From contig JACMLU010000012.1 of assembly GCA_014379405.1 (NCBI GenBank), positions 167,166 to 231,165 on the forward strand: a stretch of DNA of 64,000 bases, read 5' to 3'. The notes under the pieces were generated by a model. The model searched no databases, was not told where the DNA came from, and was given only the letters and a program-made list of their open reading frames with translations. Below are positions 26,723 through 35,674 of this stretch, piece after piece. The stretch's first letter is position 1. The number at the start of each line of letters is the position of its first letter. The stretch is from Flavobacterium sp. GTDB taxonomy: Bacteria > Bacteroidota > Bacteroidia > Flavobacteriales > Flavobacteriaceae. A program made the position numbers and the translations under genes.

Positions 26723-26911
26723 ATGGAAAATAAAAAAGGAATAAACTGGTTTTTTGCATTTATCGCATTTACTTTAGGTTTGACATTATTCAAACACATA
26801 GACTTTAAAAATTTCACGTTGAAAGAGCCTGCTTTGGATATTCTTTATTTAATTGTATTTGTACTATCTATTTACTTTTTAATAAAAGGTAAAAACCAGC
26901 CTGAAAAATAA
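26723..26911 (+). CDS. Small two-helix membrane protein
   Basis: The 62-residue protein has two predicted transmembrane helices (about residues 9-23, WFFAFIAFTLGLTLF, and 40-56, ILYLIVFVLSIYFLI) and a basic tail. It starts 87 bases after the NdpA-like gene in the same direction and could be a third member of that unit. No family is recognised. Its modest size leaves some doubt, but codon use and a proper start support it. Confidence 0.6.
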   Translation: MENKKGINWFFAFIAFTLGLTLFKHIDFKNFTLKEPALDILYLIVFVLSIYFLIKGKNQPEK

Positions 26912-26959
26912 ACCCCAAGTTGACGAAGTTTCACAACTTCTCACCATTAAAATGGGCAA

Positions 26960-26980
26960 CTACAACTTTTTAGCAACAAC
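26960..26980 (+). repeat. Left copy of a 21-bp direct repeat flanking the GH97-GH43-GH95 cassette
   Basis: CTACAACTTTTTAGCAACAAC here and CTACAACTTTTTAGCAATAAC at 33227-33247 match at 20 of 21 positions in the same orientation. They bracket the three glycoside hydrolase genes and the 59-codon orphan. In AT-rich DNA a single such match could be chance; its position is what makes it notable. Confidence 0.5.
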
Positions 26981-27088
26981 CAGAACAAATACATGCTTAA
27001 AATTAAAACAAACCTTTCAAAATTTTGTAAGAAAAAAATCTATATTTGATTTTTAATAAATTAACCTAATTTGAATGAACCAAATACT

Positions 27089-28960
27089 ATGAAAAAAGGA
27101 TATGTTACATTCATCATTTTATTAACCCTTACTTTAAATCAAGCATGGGCGTTTAAAATTGATAAAATAAAAACTGTAAAAATATTTAGTCCCGATAAAC
27201 ACATTGCTTTTTCCCTTAATAAATCTGCGGATAAATATTATTACACAATTAGTTATGATGAAAATCAAGTAATTAAAGAATCAAATTTAGGATTGGTTTT
27301 AACCGGTAAACAAATCGAATTCAATGTTCCTATTTCCACTATTGATAAATATGAAAAAAAGGAGAGTTATGTAACCAGAGGGGTTCACAGTTTAGCAAAA
27401 AACAATTATAAAGGGGCTAAAATAAAGTTTATAGAAAACGAAGTAACAATTATATTAGATGTTAGGGTGTTTAATGATGGGGTTGCTTTCAGGTACTTAA
27501 TAAATGGTCTGGAAACATCAGTCATTGAAACGGAATTAACTACTTTCCAACTTCCGGCAGATGCAATGGTATGGTCACAACCGAACAATAAACATTATGA
27601 AGGTTGGTACACAAGCAAAATAGTATCATCATTTAAAAAAGATGAAATTTTAGGTCCGCCTGCGACTATTCAGCTAACAAAACCTCAATTATATTTAGCC
27701 ATTACCGAAGCTGGTTTAACAGATTTTGCAGGAATGTCTTTAGTGGCAGACGATAAAGGAATTTTTCATTCATTTTTATCAGGTAATACTAAGAAAACCG
27801 GTGCTTTTGAAACACCGTGGCGTGTAGTTGAAATTGGAAAAACACTAAATGATTTGGTCAATTCAGACATTATCTCCAATGTTTCACAAAAGTATGATGA
27901 AAAGCTATTTCCAAAAGGATATGATACAGAATGGATTAAGCCCGGCAGAAGTGTTTGGTCCTGGCTGGCTGGAGAAGGATCTGTTTCTTTTGAAAACATG
28001 AAAAAGTTTTCCGATAATGCAGCTGCATTAGGTTTTGAATATAATTTGGTTGATGAAGGATGGGGCAATTGGAAAGATGGTGAAAAAGATCACTGGGCGT
28101 TAATGAAAGAACTAGTCGATTATTCGGTAAAAAAGGGAGTTAAAATATGGGCTTGGAAAGCATATCCTGATAGAAGAGGCATAGAGGGCATTAAGAATGA
28201 AAGTAAAAGAAGAGCATTTTTTGCCAAGTGTAAGGAAATAGGGATTGTTGGTATAAAAATTGATTTTTTTGATTCAGAATCACAGGAGATTATTCGATTT
28301 TACCAAGCAGCCTTAAAAGATGCTGCGGATTATAAGTTGATGCTAAATTTTCATGGTGCCAACAAACCAACAGGAGAAACCAGAACATGGCCAAATGAAA
28401 TGTCAAGAGAAGCAATCAAAGGGTTGGAGAATCGTCCTCCTTGGGCAAAACACAATACGATTTTACCATTTACCAGATATCTGGCCGGTCATGCAGATTA
28501 CACTCCAATAAATTTAAGAGAACGTATTGGTGAGGTCACGTGGGCTCACCATATTGCAAGTTCGGTCATTTTCACTTCTCCTTTATTATGTTTTGGAGTT
28601 GGACCGCAAAGCTTAATCGATTTTCCGTTTAAGGAAATGGTCACAAGTATTCCACCAGTTTGGGATGAAACCATTGTATTATCACAAAGTAAAATTGGAG
28701 AACTTGTGGTTTATGCCAGAAGAAATGGCAATCAATGGTTTATTGCCGCCATAAACGGAATTCATGATCAACAATCTCTAGCGATTGATTTATCATTTTT
28801 AGGAAAGGGCACTTATAAACTTAATGGTGTTAAAGATGACGAGGAAAAACAAGCAGCAGGAATTGCCGATGAACTGGAGGTAACTTCAAAATCTAAAATT
28901 AAAATCAGGCTAAATCCTGAAGGAGGATTTATTGGAAAATTTATCAGCATTAATAAATAA
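27089..28960 (+). CDS. Glycoside hydrolase family 97, retaining type (alpha-galactosidase-like)
   Basis: ATG at 27089 gives 623 residues with a signal peptide MKKGYVTFIILLTLTLNQAWA; an in-frame TTG at 27071 is unlikely. An N-terminal beta-sandwich (SPDKHIAFSL ... DGVAFRYLI) precedes a TIM barrel and a C-terminal beta domain. The segment VGIKIDFFDS supplies the Asp nucleophile expected in retaining GH97 enzymes such as alpha-galactosidases, and NFHGANKPTGETRTWPNEMSREA follows as in that subgroup. It is the first gene of a three-enzyme operon; its stop overlaps the next ATG (TAATG). A TATATTTG box at 27041-27048 may be the -7 element. Confidence 0.9.
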   Translation: MKKGYVTFIILLTLTLNQAWAFKIDKIKTVKIFSPDKHIAFSLNKSADKYYYTISYDENQVIKESNLGLVLTGKQIEFNVPISTIDKYEKKESYVTRGVHSLAKNNYKGAKIKFIENEVTIILDVRVFNDGVAFRYLINGLETSVIETELTTFQLPADAMVWSQPNNKHYEGWYTSKIVSSFKKDEILGPPATIQLTKPQLYLAITEAGLTDFAGMSLVADDKGIFHSFLSGNTKKTGAFETPWRVVEIGKTLNDLVNSDIISNVSQKYDEKLFPKGYDTEWIKPGRSVWSWLAGEGSVSFENMKKFSDNAAALGFEYNLVDEGWGNWKDGEKDHWALMKELVDYSVKKGVKIWAWKAYPDRRGIEGIKNESKRRAFFAKCKEIGIVGIKIDFFDSESQEIIRFYQAALKDAADYKLMLNFHGANKPTGETRTWPNEMSREAIKGLENRPPWAKHNTILPFTRYLAGHADYTPINLRERIGEVTWAHHIASSVIFTSPLLCFGVGPQSLIDFPFKEMVTSIPPVWDETIVLSQSKIGELVVYARRNGNQWFIAAINGIHDQQSLAIDLSFLGKGTYKLNGVKDDEEKQAAGIADELEVTSKSKIKIRLNPEGGFIGKFISINK

Positions 28961-30591
28961 TGAACAGCAAACAATTTTTAGTTAAAGTTATAAATGTATT
29001 TAGTTGGAAGCTAATAATTCTTCTCTATTTATCGCTTTCTGTATTTGAACAATCTTATGCGCAAACGAAAATAAAATGGGGAGATTGGCAAACTTGGGGA
29101 GATCAAAATGACGGAACTTATCAAAACCCCATAATTCCTGCGGATTATAGCGACTTGGACTGCATAAGGGTGGGCAGTAATTATTATGCTGTATCATCAA
29201 CATTTCAATATTCTCCTGGATTTGTGATTTTGCATTCAAAAGATCTTGTAAACTGGAAAATCATCAGTCATGCTGTAAATGATATTTCAAAAATATCAGC
29301 AGAAATGAATTGGGATAAAATGAACACATACGGCAGAGGTATTTGGGCCGGTGCAATTCGATATCACAATAACAAATTTTGGATTTATTTTGGTGATCCT
29401 GATCGGGGTTATTTCATGACAACATCTAAAAAGATAGAAGGGCCATGGGAAACTGTTCACCAAATTTTGGATGCAAAAGGCTGGGATGATGGATGCCCTT
29501 TTTGGGATGATGATGGGCAAGGTTATTTCATAGGAACCAATTTTGCAGATAATTATAAAATTCATCTTTTTAAAATGACCGCCGATGGAAAATCATTAAT
29601 CAAAGAATCAGATAAAGTTATTTATCAATCTAAAGGAAGTGAAGCTAACAAGCTTTTTAAAGTAAAAGATACTTATTATCATTTCTTTTCTGAAGTAAAA
29701 GCAGGTGGCAGGGTAGTCATGATGGAGAAATCCAAAAACATATATGGTCCTTATGAAGGACCAAAACAACTAAGTTACGCTCAGAAAGAATATCATGAAC
29801 CCAATCAGGGAGGCATTGTCCAAACTCAAAAAGGAGATTGGTATTTTTTAACCCATCACGGATCTTCTGGTGATTGGTCTGGAAGAATAATGAGTTTACT
29901 ACCTGTTACCTGGATTGAAAATTGGCCAATTTTAGGAAATCCTGATGCTGATAAAATTGGTTCAATGGTTTGGAATGCAAGAAAACCCATTCAAGGCCAA
30001 AAGAAAACCATTCCACAAACCAGTGATGATTTTAATAATAAAACATTAGCACAGCAATGGGAATGGAATTACCAACCGAGAGCAGAAAAATGGAATTTAA
30101 CAGAAAGAAAAGGCTGGTTAAGGTTAAAAGCTTTTAGACCGATTGAAATAAACAATTTATTAAAAGCAGGAAATACAATTACACAACGCTCATTAAGGTC
30201 TCCATTTAATGAGGTAATTGTTAAATTGGACTTAGCTGGAATGGCAAAAGGACAAAAGTCTGGTTTGACGCATTTTGGTTCTCCAAATTATGCAACCTTA
30301 GGCGTTGTATTTGATGGTGTTGAAAAAAGAATAGAATATAATACTAAAGGTAATATTGTTTTAGGTGATTCGATTCAAAAGAATCAATTATGGCTTAAAT
30401 CTACTTGGGGATTAGATGGTGGAAGTCAGTTTTATTATAGCATTGATGGAATAAAGTATGTACCATTTGGAAAACCATACCAACTGATGTGGGGTGCCTA
30501 CCGAGGAGATAGAATCGGTATTTATACCTACAACAATGAATCTGATTCGGGGTATTTAGATGTGGATTATTTCAGTTACCTAATTAAATAA
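28960..30591 (+). CDS. Glycoside hydrolase family 43 (beta-xylosidase / alpha-L-arabinofuranosidase type) with C-terminal beta-sandwich
   Basis: The 543-residue protein has a longer signal region (cleavage near AQT, residue 35). The five-bladed propeller carries the GH43 triad: general base Asp in YQNPIIPADYSDLDCIR, modulator Asp in DDGCPFWDDDG, and general acid Glu in KGSEANKLFK. The last 200 residues (TSDDFNNKTLAQQWEWNYQP onward) are the GH43-associated concanavalin-like domain, which fits subfamilies acting on xylosyl or arabinosyl side chains. Its ATG overlaps the GH97 stop codon, so translation is coupled. Confidence 0.92.
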   Translation: MNSKQFLVKVINVFSWKLIILLYLSLSVFEQSYAQTKIKWGDWQTWGDQNDGTYQNPIIPADYSDLDCIRVGSNYYAVSSTFQYSPGFVILHSKDLVNWKIISHAVNDISKISAEMNWDKMNTYGRGIWAGAIRYHNNKFWIYFGDPDRGYFMTTSKKIEGPWETVHQILDAKGWDDGCPFWDDDGQGYFIGTNFADNYKIHLFKMTADGKSLIKESDKVIYQSKGSEANKLFKVKDTYYHFFSEVKAGGRVVMMEKSKNIYGPYEGPKQLSYAQKEYHEPNQGGIVQTQKGDWYFLTHHGSSGDWSGRIMSLLPVTWIENWPILGNPDADKIGSMVWNARKPIQGQKKTIPQTSDDFNNKTLAQQWEWNYQPRAEKWNLTERKGWLRLKAFRPIEINNLLKAGNTITQRSLRSPFNEVIVKLDLAGMAKGQKSGLTHFGSPNYATLGVVFDGVEKRIEYNTKGNIVLGDSIQKNQLWLKSTWGLDGGSQFYYSIDGIKYVPFGKPYQLMWGAYRGDRIGIYTYNNESDSGYLDVDYFSYLIK

Positions 30592-30618
30592 ATTTATAAA
30601 AAACATTAAGTGAAGTTT

Positions 30619-32898
30619 ATGATAACAAATGAAATCAAGTTTCCTTTTCTTTTAATGCTTGTTGCATTTTTTTTAAACTCACATATAGCTGTATCTCAAA
30701 TTAATAGTGAAAATATTAATTGGGATTCTTTAAAATTAAGGTATGATGCGCCAACAGATCAAAAGGATTTTGGAAGTGCAATCCCATTAGGAAATGGGAG
30801 ATTAGGAGCTAAAATTTATGGAGGTGTAGCTTTAGAAATCATCAATTTAAATGACGCAACTTTGTGGTCTGGAATTCCTCGTTCTTATAACGAAACCAAA
30901 AATGTTAAAGTCTTAAATGCAGTTAGAGCAGCATTAGCGGTATCGGAATATAAAAAAGCAGATTCTTTAGCCAGACAATTACAGGGAAAAAACAACCAGG
31001 CCTATCAGCCGCTAGGAAATCTTTATCTTAATTTTTCTGAATCAGAAAACTATAGCAACTATTCAAGAGAGTTAAGTCTTGATATGGCAGTAGCTACTAT
31101 TAAATATCAGATAAAAGACGTTAGTTACACTAGGGAAATTTTTGTTAGTTATCCTGATCAGACTATCATTATGCGGATTTACAGTAATAAAAAAGGGGCT
31201 GTAAATTTTACAACAGGTATGGACACCCAATTGAAAGGCAAGATAAAAACAGAAGGGCAGACTTTGGTTATGAATGGAAGAGCACCTATTCATATTGATA
31301 ACTATACTAAAAAGCAAATTGTTGAATGGGACGAAAAAAAGGGAATTGGATTTCAGGCAAGATTATCTATTAAAACGACAGGAGGTAAAATTAAGATTGT
31401 AAAAGATTCTTCTTTAATGGTTATGGCAGCCGATACGGCCGTCATATATTTTTCTGCAGCGACTAGTTTTAATGGAATAGATAAAGAAGCAGGAACAGCC
31501 GGGATTAAAGAAAATAAATTAGCTACATCTTATTTAAATAAAGCAATTAAAAAAAATTATCAGCAATTGTTGACTGCCCACTTGCAAGATTATCAATCGT
31601 TATTTAGAAGACTTTGGGTTGAGATAAACAATGATCAACCTAATAAATACGCGCTAGCTTATCAATGGGCAAGGTATAACTTAATTGCCTGTTCAAGAGC
31701 TACAAGTATTGCACCAAGAAATGAACAGGGAATTTGGAACAGGGAAATGTTTCCAAACTATGCATCGAATTACACATTAAATGAAAATCCACAAAAATAT
31801 TATGCAGTTGCAGAACCAGCCAATATTAGTGAAGTAATCAATCCGTTAATTAAGTTTGTTGGTGATCTAGCAAAAAATGGTGCTGAAACTGCTAAAATTA
31901 ATTATGGTTTTAATGGCTGGGTAGCTCACCATAATTCAGATATCTGGGCCATGACAACCATGGCAACTGGAGATCCTTGTTGGGCTCTTTGGCCAATGGG
32001 AGGTATTTGGTTATGTGAAAATGTCTGGGATAAGTATGATTTCAATAGGGATAAGACCTATTTAAAAAACACAGCTTATCCAATATTAAAAGGAGCTGCC
32101 GAATTTGCCTTGGACTTGTTGGTAACCAATAAAGACGGATATTTAGTTACTTCTCCTTCAACTTCTCCTGAAAATCATTTTTTTGATGAAAAAGGAAATC
32201 GTGTAGCTGTTAGTCAGGGAAGTACATTAGATATGGCTTTGTTGAGATCCCTTTTCCAGCATTGCATAACTGCCACTAATATATTAAAAACAGATCATGA
32301 TTTTAGATTAAAGCTAGAACAAATCCTACCACAGTTATTGCCTTTTAAAATTGGTTCAAAAGGGCAATTGAATGAATGGGAGTTTGATTATTCGGAAAAC
32401 CTAAAAGAATGGGAAACCAATCACCGCCATATTTCTCATGTTATTTCAGTTTGGCCTTTAAACCAAATTAATAAAAATACCCCTGAATTATTGACAGCAG
32501 CCCGTAAATCTTTAGAATTAAGAGGTAATGGAGGTTATCATCCAGATAAGGCTGGGATGTGGGCAAGATTATTGGATGGTGACAAAGCTTTAGCATCTTT
32601 AAGTTTAAAATATCCTGTGATATACGATTCGCCTTTTGGAGGATTTGCTGAATTACTTTTGCAAAGTCAAACTGGAGATTTAGATATTTTGCCGGCATTG
32701 CCAAGTACTTGGAGCAATGGTAAAATATTTGGATTGAGGGCGAGGGGTAATTATGAAGTTGATATGGAGTGGGAGAATCATCAACTGAAAAAAGCGACCA
32801 TTAAATCTTATTTGGGTACTATTCCTGAAATTACTGTAATGGGCAAAAAAATAGACATTAAAGACTCAAGAATTACTTTTTTAAAATTAAATAAATAA
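30619..32898 (+). CDS. Divergent GH95-family glycoside hydrolase
   Basis: The ATG at 30619 gives 759 residues with a signal peptide ([18 protein letters not shown]...VSQ); an in-frame GTG at 30610 is an alternative. The N-terminal super-beta-sandwich ([30 protein letters not shown]) and the alpha/alpha barrel with SPSTSPEN and [14 protein letters not shown] are GH95. It departs from alpha-L-fucosidases: where those have NxNxxMNYWxAE it has [12 protein letters not shown], and before the final Asp segment it has [15 protein letters not shown] in place of a FQIDGNFGG motif, with a shorter preceding loop. A different sugar specificity, such as L-galactose or arabinopyranose, is plausible but unproven. 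Confidence 0.87.
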   Translation: MITNEIKFPFLLMLVAFFLNSHIAVSQINSENINWDSLKLRYDAPTDQKDFGSAIPLGNGRLGAKIYGGVALEIINLNDATLWSGIPRSYNETKNVKVLNAVRAALAVSEYKKADSLARQLQGKNNQAYQPLGNLYLNFSESENYSNYSRELSLDMAVATIKYQIKDVSYTREIFVSYPDQTIIMRIYSNKKGAVNFTTGMDTQLKGKIKTEGQTLVMNGRAPIHIDNYTKKQIVEWDEKKGIGFQARLSIKTTGGKIKIVKDSSLMVMAADTAVIYFSAATSFNGIDKEAGTAGIKENKLATSYLNKAIKKNYQQLLTAHLQDYQSLFRRLWVEINNDQPNKYALAYQWARYNLIACSRATSIAPRNEQGIWNREMFPNYASNYTLNENPQKYYAVAEPANISEVINPLIKFVGDLAKNGAETAKINYGFNGWVAHHNSDIWAMTTMATGDPCWALWPMGGIWLCENVWDKYDFNRDKTYLKNTAYPILKGAAEFALDLLVTNKDGYLVTSPSTSPENHFFDEKGNRVAVSQGSTLDMALLRSLFQHCITATNILKTDHDFRLKLEQILPQLLPFKIGSKGQLNEWEFDYSENLKEWETNHRHISHVISVWPLNQINKNTPELLTAARKSLELRGNGGYHPDKAGMWARLLDGDKALASLSLKYPVIYDSPFGGFAELLLQSQTGDLDILPALPSTWSNGKIFGLRARGNYEVDMEWENHQLKKATIKSYLGTIPEITVMGKKIDIKDSRITFLKLNK

Positions 32899-32962
32899 TT
32901 GCCTAAATGACATAATTATTCAGTTTATAAACAAATTTTAGTCACTCAAATAAAAAATAAAA

Positions 32963-33142
32963 ATGAAAAGAACATTTGTATTGGCATTAACTACTTTTAT
33001 TGTGTTCTGTCAAAGTTTTAGAACATTTGCACAAGAACAAAGCCATCCGGCGCAGCCAAGAGTTACTATCGAGTTGCCTAATGGAAAAGCTACTGAAATC
33101 CCCAAAGGTTCTTATGACCCCGATCGCTCGAATATGCAATAA
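32963..33142 (+). CDS. Secreted 59-residue peptide, possibly a truncated enzyme start
   Basis: ATG at 32963 opens a 59-residue frame with a clean signal peptide (MKRTFVLALTTFIVFCQSF...FAQ) and then RVTIELPNGKATEIPKGSYDPDRS. The segment reads like the opening of a larger secreted hydrolase, but the frame stops and is followed by a hairpin and repeat-like DNA instead of a continuation. It may be a genuine short peptide or the remnant left when the cassette boundary cut a fourth enzyme gene. Confidence 0.5.
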   Translation: MKRTFVLALTTFIVFCQSFRTFAQEQSHPAQPRVTIELPNGKATEIPKGSYDPDRSNMQ

Positions 33143-33160
33143 ACATCTCGCTTACGGCTA

Positions 33161-33247
33161 GCGCGGTTTTGCAAACCGTGCCCATAAACACTAGTAAAGC
33201 ACCCTGCTGTACCCACTAATATACCGCTACAACTTTTTAGCAATAAC
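33161..33247 (+). repeat. Hairpin plus right copy of the 21-bp direct repeat
   Basis: GCGCGGTTT-TGC-AAACCGTGC (33161-33181) can form a 9-bp stem, and CTACAACTTTTTAGCAATAAC (33227-33247) repeats the sequence at 26960-26980. This GC-richer block lies immediately behind the glycoside hydrolase cassette. The rest of the 33143-33410 gap is AT-rich leader for the Cys-rich protein, with a CAACTT-N7-AAGTTG dyad at 33315-33333. Confidence 0.5.
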
Positions 33248-33410
33248 TCGTGTTTATTGCCTTTTGAAATAGATACAAAGCCGAAATTCAAATGTAAGCC
33301 ATATGTAAATCATGCAACTTATTACTAAAGTTGTATAACAATCACCCTCGTTAATACACTCACCTTTGTGTAGTTACAAAAAATAATTTGCAACGCTAAA
33401 TTAAGTAAAG

Positions 33411-33806
33411 ATGAGTCACGAAAAATTTAAAGTATGTATTGATGCCTGCAACGACTGTGCTGCTGAGTGCGAACATTGCGCTACCGCTTGTTCAAACGAA
33501 CCCGATGCTGCGATGCAAGCCAAATGTATTGAGCTAGACCGCTATTGTGCGGATATGTGCCGTATGGCTGCCGCTTTTATGGCAAGGTCAGATGAACACA
33601 CCTTCAGTTTTGTAAACAAATTTTGCAACTTGTGTGCAGAGATTTGTAATGCTTGCGCCGACGAATGCGAAAAACACGCGCATATGGAACATTGTAAAAA
33701 ATGTGCAGAAGCCTGTCGCAAATGTGCTACTGAATGCAGCAAGATGAGCGAAACAGATATTTTACAAACCGAAAATGTCGATTTCTTCCCGAGTGAAGCG
33801 AAATAA
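33411..33806 (+). CDS. Cys-rich four-helix-bundle copper-binding protein (DUF326/Csp-like)
   Basis: The 131-residue protein carries about 19 cysteines spaced in CxxxC and CxxC patterns along predicted helices (for example CNDCAAECEHCATAC and CKKCAEACRKCATEC). This matches the copper storage proteins Csp1/Csp3 and DUF326, where cysteines line a four-helix bundle and bind many Cu(I) ions. No signal peptide is present, so it would act in the cytoplasm like Csp3. A 19-bp dyad (CAACTT...AAGTTG, 33315-33333) upstream resembles a MerR-type operator in size, but no regulator gene is near. A palindromic hairpin follows at 33867. Confidence 0.9.
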   Translation: MSHEKFKVCIDACNDCAAECEHCATACSNEPDAAMQAKCIELDRYCADMCRMAAAFMARSDEHTFSFVNKFCNLCAEICNACADECEKHAHMEHCKKCAEACRKCATECSKMSETDILQTENVDFFPSEAK

Positions 33807-33866
33807 GGGAATAATCCTGCTGGAGAAGTCTGCCGAATTTCTATCACTACTATATGCAGCAATAAA

Positions 33867-33899
33867 AAACCCGACAGGTTTTTGAAACCTGTCGGGTTT
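33867..33899. repeat. CCCGACAGG palindrome between convergent genes
   Basis: Fifteen-base perfect arms (AAACCCGACAGGTTT and complement, 3-base loop). It sits between the convergent Cys-rich and MFS genes and would act as a bidirectional terminator. Same family as 11505-11541 and the copies around the RAYT gene. Confidence 0.85.
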
Positions 33900-33918
33900 G
33901 TTGTATAAAAAATAATTC

Positions 33919-35175
33919 CTAATGACTCACTTTCGCCACTTCTTCGGGATTGTGTTCGTGTTTAAACAAAACGGCAAAAGCAATCGCGATTACCAAGGCA
34001 TAGGCGGCAAAACTCAGCCAGATATTGTGCCAATCTCTCACGCCATCGTGGGTAAAAAAGGCATCAATAACCTGTCCGCTAATGATTCCGCCAAAGAAAG
34101 CACCAAAACCATTGGACATCATCATAAACAATCCTTGCGCACTGGAACGAATCTTTGGGTCGGTTGTAGTTTCGATAAACAATGAACCCGAAATATTGAA
34201 GAAATCGAATGCCATTCCGTAAACGATGCACGACATAATAATTAAAGCTGTTCCTCCAAAAGAAGGGTCGCCATAAGCAAAGAATCCGAAACGAAGCACC
34301 CAGGCCAACATTGAAATCAACATCACTTGTTTGATTCCAAATCGCTTCAAGAAAAAAGGAATGGCCAAGATAAACGCTGTTTCCGAAAATTGGGATATAG
34401 ACATGATCAAGGTCGATTTCTGTACCACAAAACTATCTGCATATTCTGGAATTTTCCCAAACTCGGACAAGTACACATCACCATACATATTGGTCAATTG
34501 CAAGGCAGCTCCCAAAAACATCGAGAATATAAAAAAGATAGCCATTTTGTATGTTCCAAACAATTTAAAGGCATCCAAACCAAGTTTTTGATTCAAAGAA
34601 GATCCTTTTTCGATTAGTTTTTGCGGAGGACATTTAGGCAAGGTAAAGGAATATATTCCAAGTATAAATGCCGAAAAAGCAGATATGTAAAACATATTGG
34701 CAGAAGCTTTACTTCCAGATAAATTAGTGAGCCACATCGCAGCAATAAAACCAACAGTTCCCCAAACCCGGATAGGAGGAAAAACCTTGACCACATCATA
34801 ATCATTATTTTTCAAAATCGTGTAAGCCACTGAATTGGATAAGGAAATCGTAGGCATATAACACAGCATCGCACCAAAAATAACCCAGTAAAATGTCGTA
34901 GGATTATCCACTTGCGGAATGTAACACAGCGCTAAACCTCCTAATATGTGTAGCGTTCCATATAACTTTTCGGCACTCACCCATCTATCGGCCATTATTC
35001 CGATTAACGCCGGCATTATAATGGAAGAAAGTCCCAAAGTTGAAAATATGGCGCCAAATTCTGCTCCACTCCATTGTTTGGTTCCAAACCAATAATTTCC
35101 AACGGTAATTAGCCAAGCTCCCCAAACAAAAAACTGAAGAAAACTCATCAGCGTTAGACGATTCTTAATATTCAT
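33919..35175 (-). CDS. MFS permease, nucleoside:H+ symporter type
   Basis: The 418-residue protein has about twelve transmembrane helices. The start LTLMSFLQFFVWGAWLITVGNYW and the segment SNSVAYTILKNN with PPIRVWGTVGFIAAMW match the nucleoside:H+ symporter family (NupG/XapB, PF03825). It should import nucleosides through the inner membrane by proton symport; the preferred nucleoside is not readable. The gene is single, convergent with the Cys-rich gene. Confidence 0.87.
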   Translation of the reverse strand: MNIKNRLTLMSFLQFFVWGAWLITVGNYWFGTKQWSGAEFGAIFSTLGLSSIIMPALIGIMADRWVSAEKLYGTLHILGGLALCYIPQVDNPTTFYWVIFGAMLCYMPTISLSNSVAYTILKNNDYDVVKVFPPIRVWGTVGFIAAMWLTNLSGSKASANMFYISAFSAFILGIYSFTLPKCPPQKLIEKGSSLNQKLGLDAFKLFGTYKMAIFFIFSMFLGAALQLTNMYGDVYLSEFGKIPEYADSFVVQKSTLIMSISQFSETAFILAIPFFLKRFGIKQVMLISMLAWVLRFGFFAYGDPSFGGTALIIMSCIVYGMAFDFFNISGSLFIETTTDPKIRSSAQGLFMMMSNGFGAFFGGIISGQVIDAFFTHDGVRDWHNIWLSFAAYALVIAIAFAVLFKHEHNPEEVAKVSH

Positions 35176-35278
35176 AATAGTGTAGGCTTAAATTTAGCGA
35201 TAATATATCTTGTGCGTAAATCTACCACTAAATTCAGATATTCAAATTATAAAAAATAAAAAAAATCGCTCTAAATAA

Positions 35279-35310
35279 AAAAAACCATCACGTTTTGCGT
35301 GATGGTTTTT
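35279..35310 (-). terminator. Strong hairpin terminator downstream of the pdxH-side transcript
   Basis: AAAACCATCACG / CGTGATGGTTTT with a 5-base loop and A/T runs on both sides. On the reverse strand it ends any RNA coming from pdxH or from the repeat block at 35357-35535. Confidence 0.85.
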
Positions 35311-35356
35311 CTAACTAATTAACAACTTGAAAAACTCTATTTTTTATTAAATTAGT

Positions 35357-35535
35357 AGGTTAAGTCTTTAAAGCAGATTGTGGGGCAAACTCTTTTAATT
35401 TCTTACTTTTTTTAATTTAACAGGTTAAGTTTAAAGTAGATTGTGGGGCAAACTCTTTTAAATCTTTGTAATATTTTTTTTTTTAAAATTAGATTGAAAT
35501 ATAATGAAAGTAATTGTGGGGACAATTCTTTAAAT
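35357..35535. repeat. Three spaced repeats with ATTGTGGGG core (possible small RNA)
   Basis: Two long copies (35357-35400 and 35422-35463) share AGGTTAAGT, TTTAAAG.AGATTGTGGGG and CAAACTCTTTTAA; a third, shorter copy (35506-35535) keeps GTAATTGTGGGG and AATTCTTTAA. The cores are 63 and 73 bases apart. No reading frame is convincing on either strand. With the terminator at 35279-35310, the reverse strand could yield a 250-300 base RNA exposing GCCCCACAAT three times. The remaining bases of the 35176-35674 gap show nothing else. Confidence 0.6.
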
Positions 35536-35674
35536 ATATTTTTTAATTTATAACAATATTACTTTGATTCCTTGTGTCAAATATAGAACTATTATCGATT
35601 AAAAACCAAATAAAACCGATTAAATACACAAATTTAAAAATAATATCTGTAATTTTCTTATAAATAAATTTATC

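Noticed and set aside
35357..35535. CRISPR-like array.
   Set aside because: Only two and a half copies, unequal spacing, repeat not conserved at its ends, and no cas genes; better described as spaced non-coding repeats.
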